Below are positions 62,520 through 64,000 of a DNA stretch of 64,000 nt, one piece after another. The DNA is from SLRI01 sp964402505 (lineage in GTDB: Bacteria; Pseudomonadota; Alphaproteobacteria; Geminicoccales; Geminicoccaceae). The position numbers and the translations under genes are program-made. Numbering within the stretch: the stretch's first letter is position 1; each line of letters starts with the position of its first letter. The stretch is from contig CAYOCP010000003.1 in the NCBI GenBank assembly GCA_964402505.1, forward strand, positions 166,408-230,407. Direction: 5' to 3'. A model generated the notes under the pieces. It worked only from the letters and a program-made list of their open reading frames with translations. It was not told the DNA's origin and did no database searches.

Positions 62520-63854
62520 GTGCGCTCCATCGCCGTGCCGGCGGGCACGGGCCTGCTCTTCCAGACCCTCTTCAACATCGTCGACAGCTTCTGGGCGGGG
62601 TTCATCTCGACCGCGGCGCTGACCGCCCTCGGGGCCTCCTTTCCGGTCTTCTTCCTCGTCATCGTGCTCTCGGTCGGCATCGGCGCCGCGGCCACCGCCC
62701 TCATCGCCAACCGCCTCGGCCGGGATGATGTCGAGGGCGGCCGCCGCCTGCTCGGCCAGGCGGTCTTTTTGACCCTCGTCGGCAGCCTCGTCGCCGCCGC
62801 CTACGGGATGCTCGCGATCCAGCCGCTCCTGCGGTTCCTCGGCACGAGCGGGGCGAGCCTCGAAGCCGGCGTCGACTATCTCCAGCCGATCCTGCTCTTT
62901 GCCGTCGTCTTCGTGCTCAACCAGGCGCTCAATGGCTGGCTCACCGCGCAGGGCGACAGCCGCAGCTTCAGGAACGCGCTGATCCTCGGCTGCGCGCTCA
63001 ACTTCGTGCTCGACCCGCTCCTCATGTTCGGGGCCTTGGGCGTGCCCGGCCTCGGCGTGCTCGGCATCGCCATAGCCACCGTGATGGTCCAGGCGATGCA
63101 GCTCGCCTATCTCGTGCATCGGGCGAGACAGAGCCCGCTCGGCCTGCGCCTGCGGCTCGCCCATATCCGCCCCGATCCGCCGATCCTGCGCGATTTCCTG
63201 CGCCAGGCGGTGCCGGTGACCATCAGCATCGGCGCCACCGGCTTCGGGCTCTTCTGCATCACCTGGTTCATGGGTCGGCACGGCGAGGCGGCGATCGCCG
63301 CCTACGGCATCGGCCTGCGCATCGAGCAGCTCGCCATGCTGCCGATGATCGGCCTGAACACCGCCGCGATGACCCTGGTCGGCCAGAATCACGGCGCCGA
63401 TCTGCCCGGCCGGGTGCGCGAGACCGCCCGCCTCGTCATGCTCTACGGCATCGCCGTCATGACGCTGGGCGCCATCGTCGTCTGGCCGACCCGCGAGCAC
63501 CTGATCGGCATCTTCAGCGACGATCCCGACCTCGTCCGGCTCGGCAGCGCCTATCTCGGCTTCGCCGTCCTCAACTTCAACGCCTACGCCATCCTGATCC
63601 TCGGCGGCGGCATCCTCCAGGGCATGCGGCAGCCGGTCTTCGCCATGTCGGTCGCCCTCTTCCGCCACGTCTTCGGCCCGCTGGTCGTGCTCTACCTCCT
63701 CGACCCGATCCTGGGCTTCGGCCTCCCCGGCATCTACTGGGGCATCGTCACCATCGCCTGGATCGGCGCCGCCGTGACCGTCGTCTACCTCCGCCGGCAA
63801 TTGCCGCCACCCGAGCCGGCCCGGCCGATCACAGGCGCAAGCGCGCGACCATGA
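62520..63854 (+). CDS. MATE-family multidrug exporter
   Basis: A polytopic membrane protein of about 444 residues with 12 helices in two homologous halves. IAVPAGTGLLFQTLFNIVDSF, ALNGWLTAQGDSR and ALILGCALNFVLDPLLMFG are DinF/NorM-type MATE features. It should export cationic compounds using a sodium or proton gradient. The start is unclear: GTG 62520 is the first standard codon, but the conserved N-terminus (TRDPLPRLVRS) begins before it, so a CTG at 62493 or another rare codon is possible. It follows ppgK by about 50-80 bases and is probably co-transcribed. Confidence 0.88.
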   Translation: MRSIAVPAGTGLLFQTLFNIVDSFWAGFISTAALTALGASFPVFFLVIVLSVGIGAAATALIANRLGRDDVEGGRRLLGQAVFLTLVGSLVAAAYGMLAIQPLLRFLGTSGASLEAGVDYLQPILLFAVVFVLNQALNGWLTAQGDSRSFRNALILGCALNFVLDPLLMFGALGVPGLGVLGIAIATVMVQAMQLAYLVHRARQSPLGLRLRLAHIRPDPPILRDFLRQAVPVTISIGATGFGLFCITWFMGRHGEAAIAAYGIGLRIEQLAMLPMIGLNTAAMTLVGQNHGADLPGRVRETARLVMLYGIAVMTLGAIVVWPTREHLIGIFSDDPDLVRLGSAYLGFAVLNFNAYAILILGGGILQGMRQPVFAMSVALFRHVFGPLVVLYLLDPILGFGLPGIYWGIVTIAWIGAAVTVVYLRRQLPPPEPARPITGASARP

Positions 63855-63892
63855 GCGAAAGGGCGTCGAGCCCCGAGGATGCAAGCCAGAAC

Positions 63893-63917
63893 GCGGGGAG
63901 GATGATCCTCCCCGCGC
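63893..63917. repeat. GC hairpin after MATE gene
   Basis: GCGGGGA and GGAT on the left pair with ATCC and TCCCCGC on the right (63893-63917) around one base, with a two-base bulge. It resembles the GC hairpins at 38356 and 39491. It lies 38 bases after the MATE stop and could end transcription. Confidence 0.55.
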
Positions 63918-63931
63918 CCCACCGGAAATTT

Positions 63932-63950
63932 AAGGGGTCAGGACTCATAC
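63932..63950. repeat. Half REP-like element
   Basis: TTAAGGGGTCAGGACTCAT repeats the left arm of the 53753 element up to GGACTC and then diverges; no right arm is seen before the end of the window (64000). Nothing else was recognised between 63951 and 64000. Confidence 0.6.
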
Positions 63951-64000
63951 GCGCTAAGATAATGCTTGCGCTGTGACGATTGGCCCTGCTGTGGTCGGCC

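Overview
The window is a GC-rich (roughly 70 percent) bacterial chromosome segment that reads as an alphaproteobacterium, most likely from the Rhodospirillales/Geminicoccales side of the class. Supporting signs are a class I (archaeal-type) lysyl-tRNA synthetase, a 'ligase-associated' Lhr-type helicase with its PdeM phosphoesterase, DctPQM TRAP and Dpp/His-type ABC transporters, a two-subunit methylmalonyl-CoA mutase with MeaB, and tightly packed genes with many 4-base ATGA/GTGA overlaps. No rRNA or tRNA gene, phage or complete insertion sequence was seen. The placement is inference from gene content only.

Layout. 0-2 kb: end of a nitroreductase, TusA-like protein, a small conserved protein and a rhomboid protease. 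2-8.2 kb: a DSF-type quorum-sensing locus with an RpfF-like synthase, an RpfC-like hybrid kinase and a response regulator whose receiver resembles that of RpfG but is joined to PAS-GGDEF-EAL instead of HD-GYP. 8.4-12 kb: an orphan ZorA/ZorB-like ion-channel pair and a FIST-domain protein. 12-18.6 kb: Nudix hydrolase, two XRE regulators, penicillin acylase, HAD hydrolase, and an overlapping trio of exported protein, Tat cupredoxin and ECF sigma factor. 18.7-27.6 kb: a peptide ABC transporter (with fused ATPases) facing a polar-amino-acid ABC transporter. 27.7-34.8 kb: VapBC, HisN, YbaK and methylmalonyl-CoA mutase/MeaB. 34.8-37.1 kb: lipoproteins and a SAF-domain dehydrogenase.

37-44 kb is accessory in character: decayed reading frames, an orphan secreted protein, more than 1 kb of hairpin-rich repeats (REP-like elements, a tandem hairpin array, a composite repeat), and a two-gene operon of an alpha/beta hydrolase and a caspase-like (C14) protease. 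44-54 kb: FGGY kinase plus BtpA-family protein, a 12-repeat cadherin-like protein, SufE and a TRAP transporter, then a small terminal-inverted-repeat element. 54-64 kb is housekeeping: PdeM/Lhr helicase, LysK, RsmB, PurH, polyphosphate-glucokinase-like protein and a MATE exporter.

How the parts work together. The Rpf genes form a plausible circuit from cis-2-unsaturated fatty acid signal through phosphorelay to c-di-GMP turnover. The mutase subunits and MeaB form a propionyl-CoA assimilation module. The two ABC systems, TRAP system and dehydrogenase suggest a peptide-, amino-acid- and organic-acid-using heterotroph. Best candidates for under-described biology are the Rpf variant, the hydrolase-caspase operon, the orphan Zor-like motor and the tandem hairpin array.
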